Assembly (NCBI RefSeq): GCF_019578655.1
Contig: NC_063257.1
Span: forward strand, 34,634,450-34,698,449
Reading direction: 5' to 3'
Source of the DNA: Ricinus communis
Taxonomy: Eukaryota > Streptophyta > Magnoliopsida > Malpighiales > Euphorbiaceae
Length of the DNA: 64,000 bases
Made by a program: the position numbers and the translations under genes. The notes under the pieces were generated by a model, which did not search any database, was not told the DNA's origin, and was given only the letters and a program-made list of their open reading frames with translations. This document shows positions 1 through 10,222 of the stretch, one piece after another (position 1 is the stretch's first letter; each line of letters begins with the position of its first letter).

Positions 1-730
1 CCGTATTCATCAGATGAACGAGTCTTAGAAACAGCAGATTAGAGATTGAAGATCCGTCTGTTTAATTACAAAGTCCAGATCACTCCAGTCTGCGCCTTTC
101 ATGTCAATAAGAATACGGCAGAAGAGAACCCCTGGGCCGATGACCTATAAACCCCCGGCTTCTGTTGATTATCCTATTCCAAATAAGAAAGATCTTTCAT
201 AAAGTTTGACATGAAATCGGGATTTGGCAATCCATCGATCCAAAAGATCGTTACAAAACCGCAAGATTTCAATTTCGGAAAATCATGAATGACATTTTAA
301 TCCATTTTCAAAGTTTGCATTGTCTACATAGATGATGTTTTAATCTCATCTCCATTAACAAGATTAAACACCTCAGAAACGTTTTTCTATGTTGTTAAGA
401 AAAATGGTTTAGTGGTCTCAAAGTCTAAGATATCTCTTTTCAAACGAAATTAGATTTCTTGGTCATTACATCTCCTGGTACTCCAATTGAGATCCCTTGC
501 ATCACCAAAGTTTCCGAGATAAAATTTTGAAAACCCGCCTAAAGATTTCGTAGTTTAAATTATGTCATGGATTTTTATCCTAATTTAAACTGCCTTGCAA
601 AGCCTCGCATGATAGCTAAGGAAAACTCCTCCTTGGTCCGACCATCATACAAAGATTGTCCAAAGCATTAAAAAACAAGTTTTAGAAATTCCTTGCCCGC
701 ATCTACCGATCCTTCGCATTTAAGATTGTA
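1..730 (+). pseudogene. Caulimovirid reverse transcriptase remnant (copy A)
   Basis: This is the central part of a Caulimoviridae pol, the reverse transcriptase that copies pregenomic RNA into viral DNA. Fragments of the palm are readable in all three frames, including the region around the YIDD catalytic box near 322-340 and the thumb stretch after it. The left edge of the window cuts the domain. The same region at 55,741-56,629 is readable over long stretches, whereas here about 160 bases are missing in scattered small and medium deletions, so no frame stays open. It ends abruptly at the connection/RNase H boundary, where capsid sequence begins. Family assignment is secure; the genus is not resolved. 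Confidence 0.85.
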
Positions 731-1400
731 GGATCCTCACTATTTCCTTACATTTCATAGGAGACCCTTCTCCGCTTAAAGACAAAATGCCGAGCTCCTT
801 AGCAACCTTACCTGTAAGAAGCTTAGCAACTTCCAAAGTTACAAAGACACTTTCCTAACCGAGTCATGCTTAGGGAAGATTCTAGCCAGCCTTTCCGGAA
901 AGAAAAGTTCTTAGCCTAGGTTTACCTAAGATTTTAGGTGAAAGAGTTAGAATACCATAAGAGAAGCCCATAGCGGTCAAATCCCTTATGATTTCTACAC
1001 TTATGGTGAGTTAGTTAGTCTAACCCGGAAAGAAGGTTTAAAGATTTGTCATGACCTTAAGCTTCAAAGACAAATTTCAAATGGGAGATGAAAAGACTAG
1101 GCGTGAACTAGGTATTTTTCAGAACCGCTTGAGTACAACCCAATAGAGCCCGTGGTTCAGTTGCAAAGGGAAATGCAAAGTTGATTCTTACTCAAAGTCT
1201 TTCAAAAGAAGCGATTTTCCAAATATAGAAAGCCTTCTAAAAGCAAGGAGAATTTCTATAAAAGCCATCTTCTTCCAAATTTCATTCTAAATTTCCAAAG
1301 AAAGATTCTAAAAAGATTTTTCAAAAATTACATGCTTTAAATGTGGTAAGAAAGGCCATACTTCAAGTATTGTAAGTTTTCCAAAAGACGCTTGAGCTTC
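731..1400 (+). pseudogene. Caulimovirid capsid C-terminal half with zinc knuckle (copy A)
   Basis: After an abrupt switch near 731 the sequence matches the C-terminal half of the caulimovirid capsid region seen more fully at 51,190-52,452 on the other strand. It then runs through a lysine- and serine-rich basic stretch to a CCHC zinc knuckle near 1,330-1,380 (CFKCGKKGH visible). The last cysteine of the knuckle is out of frame because one base is missing, and the same defect occurs in the copies at 51,190-51,240 and 57,240-57,280, so it predates their separation. Several frameshifts follow. The capsid is joined downstream of RT rather than upstream, which is not a viral gene order. Confidence 0.82.
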
Positions 1401-2012
1401 AAATAGAAGAAGAAGTTTTGCAAAAGATTTCGCTCTTCTAGTTGATTCATCTGAATCAGAGTTCTCAAACAGTGAGGAAGAATTTCAAATTGATGAAATC
1501 AAAACCTCAACTGATTGTTCTGAGACTGATTGAGAATGCTCTTCAAAGAACATTAATATGCTCACTAGGCAATAAGAAGCTCTTCTTGAGGTCAGAAAGC
1601 ATATTAGTGATCCTCTTATTCAAAAGGTAGTTTTAAAAGAAATTTTAAAAACCGAATCTCTGGTTCCTTCTTCCAGTAAGAATACTTATAATCTTACTAT
1701 GATTTTAGACAAAGGGAAGAAGTTGAAAACCCTTTTCCCACTGCTCAGAACCCGTAAGGAGATTAAAACCATCAAAACAGAACTCAAAGAGTTGAAAGAA
1801 AACAACAAAATGATTTTGTTTTGCTTTAAAGCCCGATCCTCAAACAGAATAGTGATTCCGATTCCGATGAGGAAAATGATTTTCAAAACCTTGAAGTTTC
1901 AAAATGTTCCCGAAAACTTTATCAATGTTTTAAAGGAAATTACTTCAAGAAAATATTTGATTCAAATAAAGCTTGTTTTTCCGGTGATTTCCGGGATAGA
2001 AACCATCGCGTT
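1401..2012 (+). pseudogene. Caulimovirid zinc-knuckle-to-protease linker, protease cut before its active site (copy A)
   Basis: An acidic, coiled-coil-like linker rich in Glu, Lys and Asp follows the zinc knuckle and leads into the first strand of the aspartic protease. The alignment with 54,605-55,330 (minus strand) stops at about 2,012, immediately before the catalytic Asp-Thr-Gly would appear, so this protease cannot be active. An open stretch starts at 1,699, but from 2,013 onwards it reads the antisense of another viral gene, so its C-terminal half is not a real protein. Confidence 0.82.
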
Positions 2013-2335
2013 TATTTGTGTTGGGCCAAAGTCCAAAAGAAATTTGCTTTGTAGATGGTCTGCATGTGGATTGAACCATTTGTCTTTGTATTCTTCTACT
2101 TTGAATGAATTCAGGTCTCATGGGCAAGCCATTCCGAATTTGTTTGGCTTGATCGGCTTTGAAGGGATCCATTTGTTGTTGAACTGGATCCGGTTGATTA
2201 ATTTCTTCTTGGATTATCTCACCAAGTCCCGATGGGCTTTGAAGTTGAAGGGAGAACTTCCTTCACTAGGCTTTGGATTTGGGCCTACGAAGTGGCCGTG
2301 GACTTTTCTTCTTTGGATTTTGACTTTCTTGGCAT
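2013..2335 (-). pseudogene. N-terminal part of caulimovirid ORF2 (copy A)
   Basis: Read on the minus strand from an ATG at 2,335, this is the start of the second caulimovirid reading frame, beginning MPRKSKSK and rich in Lys, Ser, Gln and Glu. It is cut at about 2,013, where it meets plus-strand protease sequence head-on. The last 15-18 bases at the junction (about 2,013-2,028) match the minus strand of the region upstream of the viral promoter (47,112-47,128) and look like filler. The function of this reading frame in the family is not known to me; the fuller copy is at 47,160-48,673. Confidence 0.75.
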
Positions 2336-2339
2336 TTTG

Positions 2340-3845
2340 TATCACTCCTGTTTTTGTAAGAACTCTCTGGTTAGAAAGTCGGAATAGAATTTGATTCTCC
2401 TCGAATAAATTCAATCTCAAAATCAAAAACAGATAAGATAGCTTGCCAACGGCCAAAACTGCTTTGAAGCTATATTTTGACATCTTTTGTAAAACTTCTT
2501 TTCGGACTTGCAATCAATCCTTAAAAGAAATTTTGATTTAAAAGATCGCTTTGAAATTTAGAAATACAGAGAACTATCGAAAGGATTTCCTTTTGATAGT
2601 AGAATAATTCTTTTGGGTATCATTCCAGAGCGTAAGTAAACCGGACAATACATTCTTTGAATTTTGAACTTGCTTTAGAATCCCACCATATCCTAACTCC
2701 GATGCATCCGTTTCTACAATCTTAAATGCGAAGGATCAGCCTAGATGCGTGCAAGGAATTTCTAAAACTTGTTTTTAATGCTTTGGACAATCTTTGTATG
2801 CCGATCGCATCAAGGAGGAGGGTTTTTCTCAGCCTATCATGCAGAGGTTTTGCAAGATGCTTTAAATTAGGATAAAAATCCATGACATAATTTAAACTAC
2901 CAAGAAATCTTTGAAGTCGGGTTCTTTCCAAAATTTTATCCGAAAACTTTGGAAGTGAATGCAAGGGATCTCTCAATTGGAGTAATTGTTCCCGAGAGAT
3001 GTAATGACCAAGAAATCTAATTTCGTTTGAAAAGAGATATCTTAGACTTTGAAACCACTAAACCATTTTTCTTAACAACATAGAAAAACGTTTCTAGGTG
3101 TTTAAAATGTCATTCAATGGAATTTGAAAAGATTAAAACATCATCTATGTAGACAATGCAGAACTTTGAAAATGGATTAAAAATGTCATTCATGATTTTC
3201 CAAATTCGGAAGGGCATTTTTAATCCAAAAGGCATGACATTCCACTCATATTGACCGAATGGGATCAGAATGCCGCTTTGTAACGATCTTTGGATCAATC
3301 CTGGATTTGCCAAAATCCTCGATTTCATGTCAAACTTTGAAAAGATGAATGCGAATGCGCTTTTGTAAAAGATCTTTCTTATTTGGAATAGGATACCTAA
3401 TCCACTTAAGAGCTTTGTTCAGGGGTTTATAGTTGATCACTAGCCTAGGAGTTCCTCTTTCTATTTCGCTATTCTTATTGACATAGAAAGTCGCACAAGA
3501 CCAAGGTGATCTAGACTTTGTAATTAAACCCTTAGACTCAAGATCTTTAACTTAACTGCAATGGCTTTCTAAAGACTCATTCATCCGAGTGGGTCCGGCT
3601 TTAGTAGGGATTTGCTTATCCGAAAATCATTTTCATATGGCAAATCTACCATATGTTGCTTCGATTCCAAAAAGCATTTGGAAGATCGAATGAGTTCATT
3701 CTCAATCTTCATTTGAAAATCGAAATTTTCTTTGAACAAAATCATTTCATAGGTTGATCTAGGATTCTCTTCAAACCCACATCTTGTCAAGATGAGAAAG
3801 ATGGGTTTGTTTACCTTTGATCAAAGCATTGATTTCAAAATTGTA
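2340..3845 (-). pseudogene. Caulimovirid RT and RNase H, minus strand (copy A)
   Basis: On the minus strand from 3,845 down to 2,340 the order is the pre-RT spacer, RT fingers and palm with YIDD (around 3,130-3,150), thumb, connection and RNase H, ending just upstream of ORF2. This is the normal viral order. Numerous one- to three-base gaps break the frame, most of them at CAG/CTG or CG sites when compared with 48,680-50,300. At the high-coordinate end the virus sequence stops within a run shared with the Tat scrap, around 3,841-3,845, and the same junction is found at about 59,772. Confidence 0.85.
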
Positions 3846-4033
3846 TCAATTTTGAGTCTTCTAAGCTTTGAAGTTTGGCAGCTCCGTGATACCTTGTCAA
3901 TTCTTTCCCAGCCCCATTCTAGGCATGAAGTTCATCTTCTTGAACATGCTGGCTACTTTAGAATCCATGTAGTCCTCATAGAGAACAACAACTTCGAATC
4001 TAATAGGGGCATCCAGCTCCTTGACAGCTTCTT
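3846..4033 (-). pseudogene. Scrap of Tat-type polyprotein at a triple junction (copy A)
   Basis: The minus-strand translation contains a stretch resembling the post-protease linker of the plus-strand Tat element at about 23,262-23,445: shared words include YEDY, FKK, GLGKN-like and ELPNFK. It therefore looks like a 190-base piece of a Tat/Ogre polyprotein. It lies between caulimovirid pol and chromovirus integrase with no target-site duplication at either edge. The identical piece and both junctions recur at 59,773-59,960. Confidence 0.7.
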
Positions 4034-5889
4034 ACTTCGAGAATTGATCCACCACCACGAAGATCCATGCACAACCTTCGGATAAAGGAAGCCCCACGAT
4101 AAAATCCATGGAGACACTTTCCCATGGTCTCCCAAGAATAGGAAGTGGCTCTAGCAAACCACTCGGGGCTTGTTGCTCCATCTTGTCTTGTTGGCATACA
4201 AGACAAGTCCTCACGTAGGCCTCCACATCTTCCCTCATGTGAGGCCAATAGTAGGCATTCTCCACAAGCGCCATCGTGCATTGTATGCCTGGATGACCCG
4301 CCCCACTTGCTATCGTGGCACTCTTTAAAGATCTCCTTTCTAAGATTGTCATGGAGCGTACGTATAGCCTCCTTCTTTGGTGTAAAACAAGTCTTTTCTA
4401 GCCAAAATCTTCGAGTCTTGCCTTCTCGGAACAAGAGTAAGGAAGTTCTTGGCCATAGAATCATGCTTTATCCCTTCCTTGATGCGCTCCACCAAGTTGC
4501 ATTTAGGGCGGCTTATATCAAGCAAGCTCCTTCTACCGAGTGCATCGGCAACAAGGTTTGCTTTACCCGGCTTGTACTCCATGACGTAGTTGAATTCGCA
4601 GAAGGTCTTGCCACCTAGCTTGCCTTGGTGAGCTTCTTTTGCGTTTGAAAGTAGCTAGTGGCAACGCTTGTTTGCCTTCACAACAAACTTGCTCCCAAGC
4701 AAGTATCGCCTCCATGTTCGCAAATAATGGACTATAGCTATCTCCTTCTCTTAACAGTATACTTCTTTCTGTCATTCAGCCTTCCTCGCTGGCTATTGGA
4801 TGCCCTTCTTGCATAAGTACTCCACCAATAGCAAAGTCGGAAGCATCCGTATGGATTTCGAATGCCTTCAGATACGGGAAGTGCTAAGACCGGCTCCTCC
4901 ATGATGGCCTTCTTTAGCCCTTCAAAGGCTTGTTGGCACTTCATAGACCAATCCCAAGCACGACCCTTCTTTAATAGATCCGCCAAAGGAGTGGCAATGA
5001 AAGAATAGCCCTTGATAAATCTCCGATAATAGTTCACCAAACCAAGGAAAGATCTCAACTCGGTCACCTTGGTTGGCGGCTCCCAATCTTGGATGGCCTT
5101 CACCTTTGAATCATCCATCCGTAGCTTTCCATCACCAACAATATGCCCAAGGAATGCCACCTCTCATTGGGCAAAGGAGCATTTCTCCTTCTTGACGTAG
5201 AGCTCGTTATCCCGCAAGGCTTTGAACACTAGCCTTAGATGCTCTACGTGCTCCTCCAAAGTGTTGCTGTACACAACAATATCATCGAGACAAACAATAA
5301 CAAATTGATCAAGGTAAGGAGCAAGTACCTTGTTCATAAGTGTACTGAATGTGGCCGGTGCATTTGTGAGGCCAAAGGGCATGACAAGGAATTCATATGA
5401 TCCATATCTCGTCACGTATGCTGTCTTTGGCTCATGTCCCTAGGAAATGCGCACTTCATAGTACCCCGACCGCAAATCCAACTTGGTAAACCACTTAGCA
5501 CCACTAAGTTGATCAAGATGTCGAATGTTAGGAATCGGGTACTTATTCTTGACTATGATCTTGTTTAGCGCACAATAGTCTATGCATAACCAAGAGAACC
5601 GTTTGAAACAAGACCGGTGCACCATATGGAGCTTTGGATGGCCTTATGTAGCCTACATCAAGTAGCTCCTTGAGTTGCCTCCTTAGTTCCTCTAGTTCTA
5701 GAAGCGCCATTCGATAGGGTGCAAAGGCGGGTGGTTTGGCTCTTGCCCTAACTCGATCTCGTGGTCCACCTCTCATCGTGGAGGAAGCTTCTTCGCAACT
5801 TGGGCGTATAACATCTTTGAACTCATTAAGCACGCCTTGGATAGGGCTTGGAAGTGTGGCACCATCAACATGGGGACCTTCTTCCATCT
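4034..5889 (-). pseudogene. Chromovirus RT, RNase H and partial integrase (copy A)
   Basis: On the minus strand this encodes RT (motifs [23 protein letters not shown] and CLDD), RNase H (DASDFAIGG region, heavily frameshifted here) and the start of integrase (HHCC zinc-binding segment with CLVCQ, then MDFIVGLP). Integrase ends just after its first catalytic Asp, so the rest of the D,D-35-E triad is absent. The active-site box reads CLDD rather than the usual Y-x-DD; both aspartates are present. Relative to 59,961-61,730, the frame here is repeatedly broken by small gaps clustered at CGG, CAG and CTG. The in-frame stops near 5,164 and 5,440 are shared with copy B. Confidence 0.85.
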
Positions 5890-6300
5890 CGAGGGTTGCT
5901 AGGAAGGTTGGCTCCTTCCTTTTACCCCTTTAGAGAGTTGGATGGCCGATACCATCATATCTTGGCTTAGCTCCCTCTTTATCGGCACTACACAAGGTTG
6001 GCCATTCTCCATTATGCACATGGTGTTGGCGTAGGGAACTAAGAATGCCTTCACCATGTCTAGGAAGTCCATGCCAAGATAGAATCGTTGATCATCAATA
6101 GTAGATATGGTGATATCGACCTTACCTTGCCATTGGCCTATGTGAATGTTGGTCCCTCTCGCTATGCCAATGATAGGTAGCCTCTTTGCATTCACGCCCT
6201 TGATGAAGCCCTTTTCCTTTTTATAAGGCAGCCCTATAGAGTTGGCCACCTCCTTCGCCATGCATAATCAGACGCTCGGATCCACCATGGCTTGGATGCT
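5890..6300 (-). pseudogene. Chromovirus aspartic protease (copy A)
   Basis: The minus-strand open stretch from about 6,261 to 5,899 is the protease domain that would cleave the Gag-Pol polyprotein. The C-terminal part, with a glycine-rich flap and FYLGMDFLD motif, is readable. The active-site region near 6,262-6,295 is scrambled by small indels compared with copy B (62,220-62,260), so no catalytic DTG can be read. A stop near 5,769-5,773 separates it from RT and is shared with copy B. Confidence 0.75.
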
Positions 6301-7600
6301 TTTACCTCCGATGTTAGTCTCCACGCACATCCGACCACCGAGGCTTCTCGCTCTACTTTAGCTTGGATGGCATTGAGGAGTCAAGGGAAGCAATTCTTCG
6401 CTTCTTCTTGCTTCTCCCTCTTGGTGATTACTAACGCCTCCAAGCTTCCCACGCTTTGGACACTCGTAAGCACGATGAGGTCCATCAAAGATGAAGCAAG
6501 CAAGCTTTCTTGGAGAAGAACTATGCTTGTCTTCCTTCTTCCACTTGCCTTTGTCCTTGTAAGCCTTACCATGCTTGGTAGAAGATTTTCCTCTATCTCC
6601 ACCACCTTTGTCACTTCCTTCGTACTTCTTTACCTTTGGCTTGAATGAGTCCTTCTTCTTCAACTCTATTAAGGACTCGGCAACCGCCATCGCGGTGGCA
6701 AGGTCTTACACACCTCGCCTTTCTAGCTCCAGTTGAGCCCACCGAGATAAACCATCAATGAAGGCATGGAATGCTTCTTGTTCTCCCAAATCGGGAATCT
6801 CCAACATCAATTCGGAGAATTCTTTCACATATTCCCGAATGTAGCCATCTCTATGTTGGAGTCGTCAAAGCTTTGACCTTGCCTCCTTCTCGGCATTGTC
6901 GGGATAAAATTGCTTCTTAAGCTCCTGCACAAAATCATCCCCATGTATTAATGGTGCAAAGGCCCTTTTTCACATCCTCGCACCTACGTCTCCATCATAC
7001 GGTAGCAATATCACTTAAGTAGAGAGATACAGACTTTACCTTGGTGGCGTCGTCCACTATGCCCATCAGATCAAGTATCTCTCCAAGTTCCACAAGAAGT
7101 TGTCGATCTCCCTTGCACTCCTAGCTCCACCGTAGGCCTTTGGTTTAGGAGCATCGACTTTGTGCATCGTTGTTACTTAAGGCCCCCCACTATTCGCCAA
7201 CACGGCCTTCCACAAGTTAAGCTCCACCTCGAGCTTATCGACCTTCTCCGTGCATCGGGCAAGCAACTTCTTAAGAGCCTCATTGTCCTCGCTAAATTAT
7301 CGGCAAGAAAATTTAAGGCACCTTGCATCTCCCCACGAAGCTCCCCATCGTCCTCCTTGGACTCTAGCTTCTCGATGCGAAGGTCCATGTCTTTGATTTT
7401 ATCACACCAATCGGACATGGCAGTCTCCACCTTGACTAGCCTTTCCTACATCGCGCCAATCACGCTGGGACTTATCCCACGGCCCTTTTCCGCTTTCCTT
7501 TCCTCCTTCCCTTGGAGTGGGAGGAGCAGTAGAAGTGGATTGCTCGCCAACTTTGGCCATAATCTCGTGCAAGATTTTCCCAAAGAACTCAACCGCGCTC
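6301..7600 (-). pseudogene. Chromovirus gag (copy A)
   Basis: The minus-strand gag begins near 7,560-7,600 and contains an N-terminal acidic coiled-coil segment (about 7,430-7,200), a capsid-like retrotransposon gag domain (about 7,150-6,700), and a Lys-rich nucleocapsid with one zinc-knuckle-like motif (CFIFDGPHRAYECP, about 6,440-6,490), in which the second Cys of a normal CCHC is missing. Gag would form the virus-like particle. Multiple frameshifts break it. Parts equivalent to 62,960-63,400 of copy B are recognisable but shifted. Confidence 0.8.
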
Positions 7601-7629
7601 TAATGCTAACTAGGCTTTGATACGAACTT

Positions 7630-7642
7630 GGCTCTGATACCA
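7630..7642 (-). other. Primer binding site, tRNA-iMet type (chromovirus copy A)
   Basis: Read on the minus strand, the sequence two bases inside the 5' LTR is TGGTATCAGAGCC, complementary to the 3' end of plant initiator methionine tRNA, the usual primer for chromoviruses. It fixes the orientation of the element and the inner end of the LTR. Confidence 0.92.
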
Positions 7643-7895
7643 ACTGTCACGCGAGTTTTGTTTTATCCCCAAACTTTGCCCACGTGCGGCCTAGCTTACT
7701 TGATTCCCCCGAAGTCAAGATTGCTAGTCAGTCTTTTCTCGGATGCCAAACTCGGCAAAATGGCAGCAATTACGCCAGCGAAAGTAAGCTTAAGAAAGTG
7801 GCACAAAGAGAGCACAAGAGTTTGGAAAGGTAAGCTTGTATTGCTTAGTTCTCTTCTAACTTTCTCTCTATCTTACAAATGAAGCATGGAGGGAG

Positions 7896-7903
7896 TATTT
7901 ATA
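7896..7903 (-). promoter_or_regulatory. TATA box of the chromovirus LTR
   Basis: TATAAATA on the minus strand lies about 390 bases into the LTR and about 75 bases downstream of the nearest heat-shock-like site. Transcription would be expected to start around 7,865-7,870 and read into gag. Confidence 0.8.
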
Positions 7904-7979
7904 GGCATGGATGGCCACCATCCCACCTCTTTAAAAGAATGTCCTAGAATACTACTTATGTCCATACAAGTCTATAATA

Positions 7980-8233
7980 TTCTAGAATAGCCTACATGTG
8001 TCTAGAATATTCTAGAGTATTTTAGTATATACAAGAATTATCCCCTCCCTTCTAGAATGTTCTAGAAGTATCTACACCCTTCTAGAATATTCTAGAAGTA
8101 TCTACATCCTTCTAGATTGTTCTAGAAAGTTCTAGACTATTCTAGAGTGTTAAAGAAGGTTCTACACCTTTCTAGAGAGTTTAAGAGTATTCCAGAGAAT
8201 TCTACACTAGTTCGTGAGTATTCCGGAGAATTC
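7980..8233. promoter_or_regulatory. Array of heat-shock elements in the LTR U3
   Basis: Alternating TTC and GAA triplets at 5-bp spacing, the binding pattern of heat shock factor trimers, recur through U3. Perfect four-unit sites occur at 8,050-8,067 and 8,080-8,097. An eight-unit run with three imperfect GAA units lies at 8,110-8,147. Weaker sites lie at 7,980-7,987, 8,005-8,017, 8,170-8,177, 8,190-8,202 and 8,221-8,233. The TTC starts at 8,050, 8,080, 8,110, 8,140 and 8,190-8,200 follow a roughly 30-bp tandem period. Function is inferred from the sequence pattern only. Confidence 0.75.
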
Positions 8234-8289
8234 CACACCACTCTAGCACTCCTTGAAAAATTTTGGATTTGAAGCTCCACGATGTGACA

Positions 8290-8840
8290 CTTGGGTGAGG
8301 GATAAAAGGCTCCTACAAGTAAAAATATTCTTCCTTGGCCTGCCTCCCCACTTAATAGTTCATGCGACGAAGGAAATTCACTCATTACTTGTGAGTAATG
8401 GTTAGCCAATGTCGCAATACTAGGGTTTGAGTGGAACTAAAGAACCACTAACCGATGCCATTGGAGCTATAGTGACCAAAATGTACAAGTGTGTGATAAA
8501 GGTGTAGTGATGCAAGAATAATTTGTTAAATAATAAAATTAAAGGCAAATATACACCGAAATCAACTTCTCTTATCTCTAGTGGAGTCGCCATCATGGGC
8601 GGTTTCGAGTGTGCATCCAAGTGTCTTTAATGACTACAACACTATAAGGCTTTTCAATCTAAACAGGAACACGCTAACTAGTCATTTGAAACTAGCGCAG
8701 GAGATGGGAGTCGCCACCTGGATAATCACCGGGACACTTCTACTAATGAGTGGCGTCTCTCAAATTCCATAAGGAAGCATACACCACAAAATCCATACAT
8801 GGATCCGGGAAGCCAACTTTCTTATTTGTGTATATTAGTA
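8290..8840 (-). mobile_element. 5' end fragment of a Tat-type retrotransposon
   Basis: This matches 16,430-16,985 closely and in the same orientation. On the minus strand it shows the end of an LTR (about 8,840-8,593), a primer-binding-site-like TGGCGACTCCACT at 8,575-8,592 (a type used by Tat/Ogre elements, probably matching tRNA-Arg), and about 280 bases of untranslated leader. The leader is cut at 8,290 by the chromovirus LTR, and the LTR is cut at about 8,840 by Athila-type gag. No gene is left. Confidence 0.8.
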
Positions 8841-8879
8841 AATTGCCAAGCCAGTACAAGAAAATAAGAAAGAAAAATT

Positions 8880-9836
8880 GCCAAGTCAACTGAGCAAGCT
8901 AAAACAATCATTGTTCTTAAAGATGGTGAGTTATTTGATAATAATGTTGAAAATCTAATTGAAAAAGATTCTTCTTACGCAGGTACATCAAAAGAAGATG
9001 GACTAGTTGATATAAAGATAACTGAAGGAGGTTTACAAAAAGAAGGAAGAATAGAGCCCAATCTTGGTTAGAAAGAGAAAAACAAGGAGGCGTTTTCAAG
9101 ACCTGAGTTTCATAAGGCAGCCGAGCCTTATAAGCCTCCTATTCCATTCCCGAATAGATTGAAAGAAAGCAAACAGGATAAGCAATTTCTGAAATTTTTG
9201 ATATGCTTTATAAGGTTAACATTAATTTGCCCTTGTTGGATGTGATCAGAAATATGCCAGCTTATGCTAAGGAACAATGCGAAAGTTATGGTGTCTGAAA
9301 CAGCAAGTGCAGTTCTCCAACAACAGTTACCTCCTAAGATAAAAGACCCTGGGAGCTTTACCGTTGATATTACAATGGGGGACAAAAAGGTTGCTAAAGC
9401 CATGTTGGATTTGGGAGCAAGCATCAACTTAATGCCATATTCAACATATGCACAAGTTGGCTTAGGAGAATTGAAGCCAACCACCATGTCTCTACAACTG
9501 GCTGATAGGTCAATTAAGTATCCAAGAGACATAGTGGAAGACTTGCTGATTCAAGTAGGAAAACTGATAATCACTGCTGACTTTGTGGTTCTAGACATGG
9601 AAGGTACATCAGCAAGGGATAAGGAGCAAACAATACTCCTTGATAGACCTTTCATGGCAACTACCAAGACAGTTATTGACGTGCACAATGGGAAGCTTAC
9701 TATGACAATCTTGGGAGAGACTTTAGAATTTAAAGTGTTTGATTCTCTAACTATATCTCCTAGCACTTTAATTGATGAATGTTCATATGTTGATTGCATG
9801 GATTATTTTGTTTATGAAACATATTTACGTGAATAA
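8880..9836 (+). pseudogene. Athila-type gag end and aspartic protease
   Basis: Up to about 9,263 the translation shows the spacer typical of the Athila gag-protease boundary (PYKPPIPFPNRLK-like, then KQDKQFLKFL), with stops and shifts. From 9,264 an uninterrupted 190-residue stretch covers the retropepsin-like protease: the active site reads DLGASINLMP, followed by LADRSIKYPRDIVED and the LDRPFMAT flap-end motif. Athila proteases commonly use DLGA rather than DTGA. The domain itself looks complete, but the surrounding polyprotein is broken, so it would not be expressed normally. Confidence 0.88.
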
Positions 9837-10222
9837 GGACGATAAGTTAGAAGTTGCATTAACATTAGAAAAGCATGAAGAATGTTTAGATGAAGAAGTC
9901 TTAGACTTACATGATAAGTTAGATGAAGCTATTCCAAAGGTTACCCGATGAAAGCATTATTGAACCTTTAGATTCATCCATTGAAAGCAAATCCAAAATT
10001 ATTAATGAACCACCTAAGTTTGAGCTTAATTAGTTGCTTAACACACTTAAATATGCCTTCTTAGGAGAAAAGATTACATATCCAGTGATCATAGCCTCTT
10101 ATCTTTCTCCTTTAAAGGAAGAGGCAACTATTAGAGAATTGAGAAGACTTAAAAAAACTATTGGGTGGGGAATTTCTGATATTAAAGGATTAGATCCAGA
10201 TGGAATGTAATCTTCAAGTAAA
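9837..10222 (+). pseudogene. Athila-type protease-RT linker and RT start
   Basis: A poorly conserved acidic linker with stops leads to a readable stretch that contains LKYAFLGE and, further on, GWGISDIKGLDP, the hallmark just before the first RT motif of Athila elements. The similarity ends at about 10,222, before any RT catalytic motif, so the RT is deleted. Confidence 0.75.

Larger units (their letters stand above)
1..8033 (+). repeat. Large direct duplication, copy A
   Basis: This block matches about 55,741-64,000 in the same orientation. It has the same order: caulimovirid plus-strand RT, capsid and protease start, then minus-strand ORF2, RNase H and RT, then a Tat scrap, then the minus-strand chromovirus and its LTR. 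The internal junctions are shared, so duplication followed the rearrangements. Copy A is shorter: the offset grows from about 55,740 at the left edge to 55,967 at the right. Both outer limits lie outside the window or at its edge, so the true unit may be larger. Confidence 0.9.
4034..8289 (-). mobile_element. Truncated Ty3/gypsy chromovirus-type retrotransposon (copy A)
   Basis: This is a minus-strand element in the order 5' LTR (7,645-8,289), tRNA-iMet type PBS, gag, protease, RT, RNase H and integrase. It is cut inside the integrase catalytic core at about 4,034, so the 3' end and 3' LTR are gone. Protein features fit a plant chromovirus-like lineage (LTR start TGTCAC, iMet primer, gag coiled coil followed by a CCHC-like knuckle), but the clade cannot be fixed without the missing C-terminal chromodomain. 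It carries the same three stop codons as copy B, plus many extra indels. Confidence 0.88.
7645..8289 (-). repeat. 5' LTR of chromovirus copy A (645 bp)
   Basis: On the minus strand the LTR starts TGTCAC at 8,289 and ends GTGACA at 7,645, a perfect 6-bp terminal inverted repeat, with the PBS two bases further in. The U3 portion (about 8,240-7,975) is an array of heat-shock-element-like units, followed by a TATA box at 7,896-7,903. The base 5' neighbour is Tat leader sequence at 8,290; the matching target-site copy is lost because the 3' end of the element is missing. Confidence 0.92.

Noticed and set aside
7162..7882. Plus-strand frames of 152 and 84 codons
   Set aside because: Antisense shadows of chromovirus gag and LTR; the same shadows occur at 63,128-63,914.
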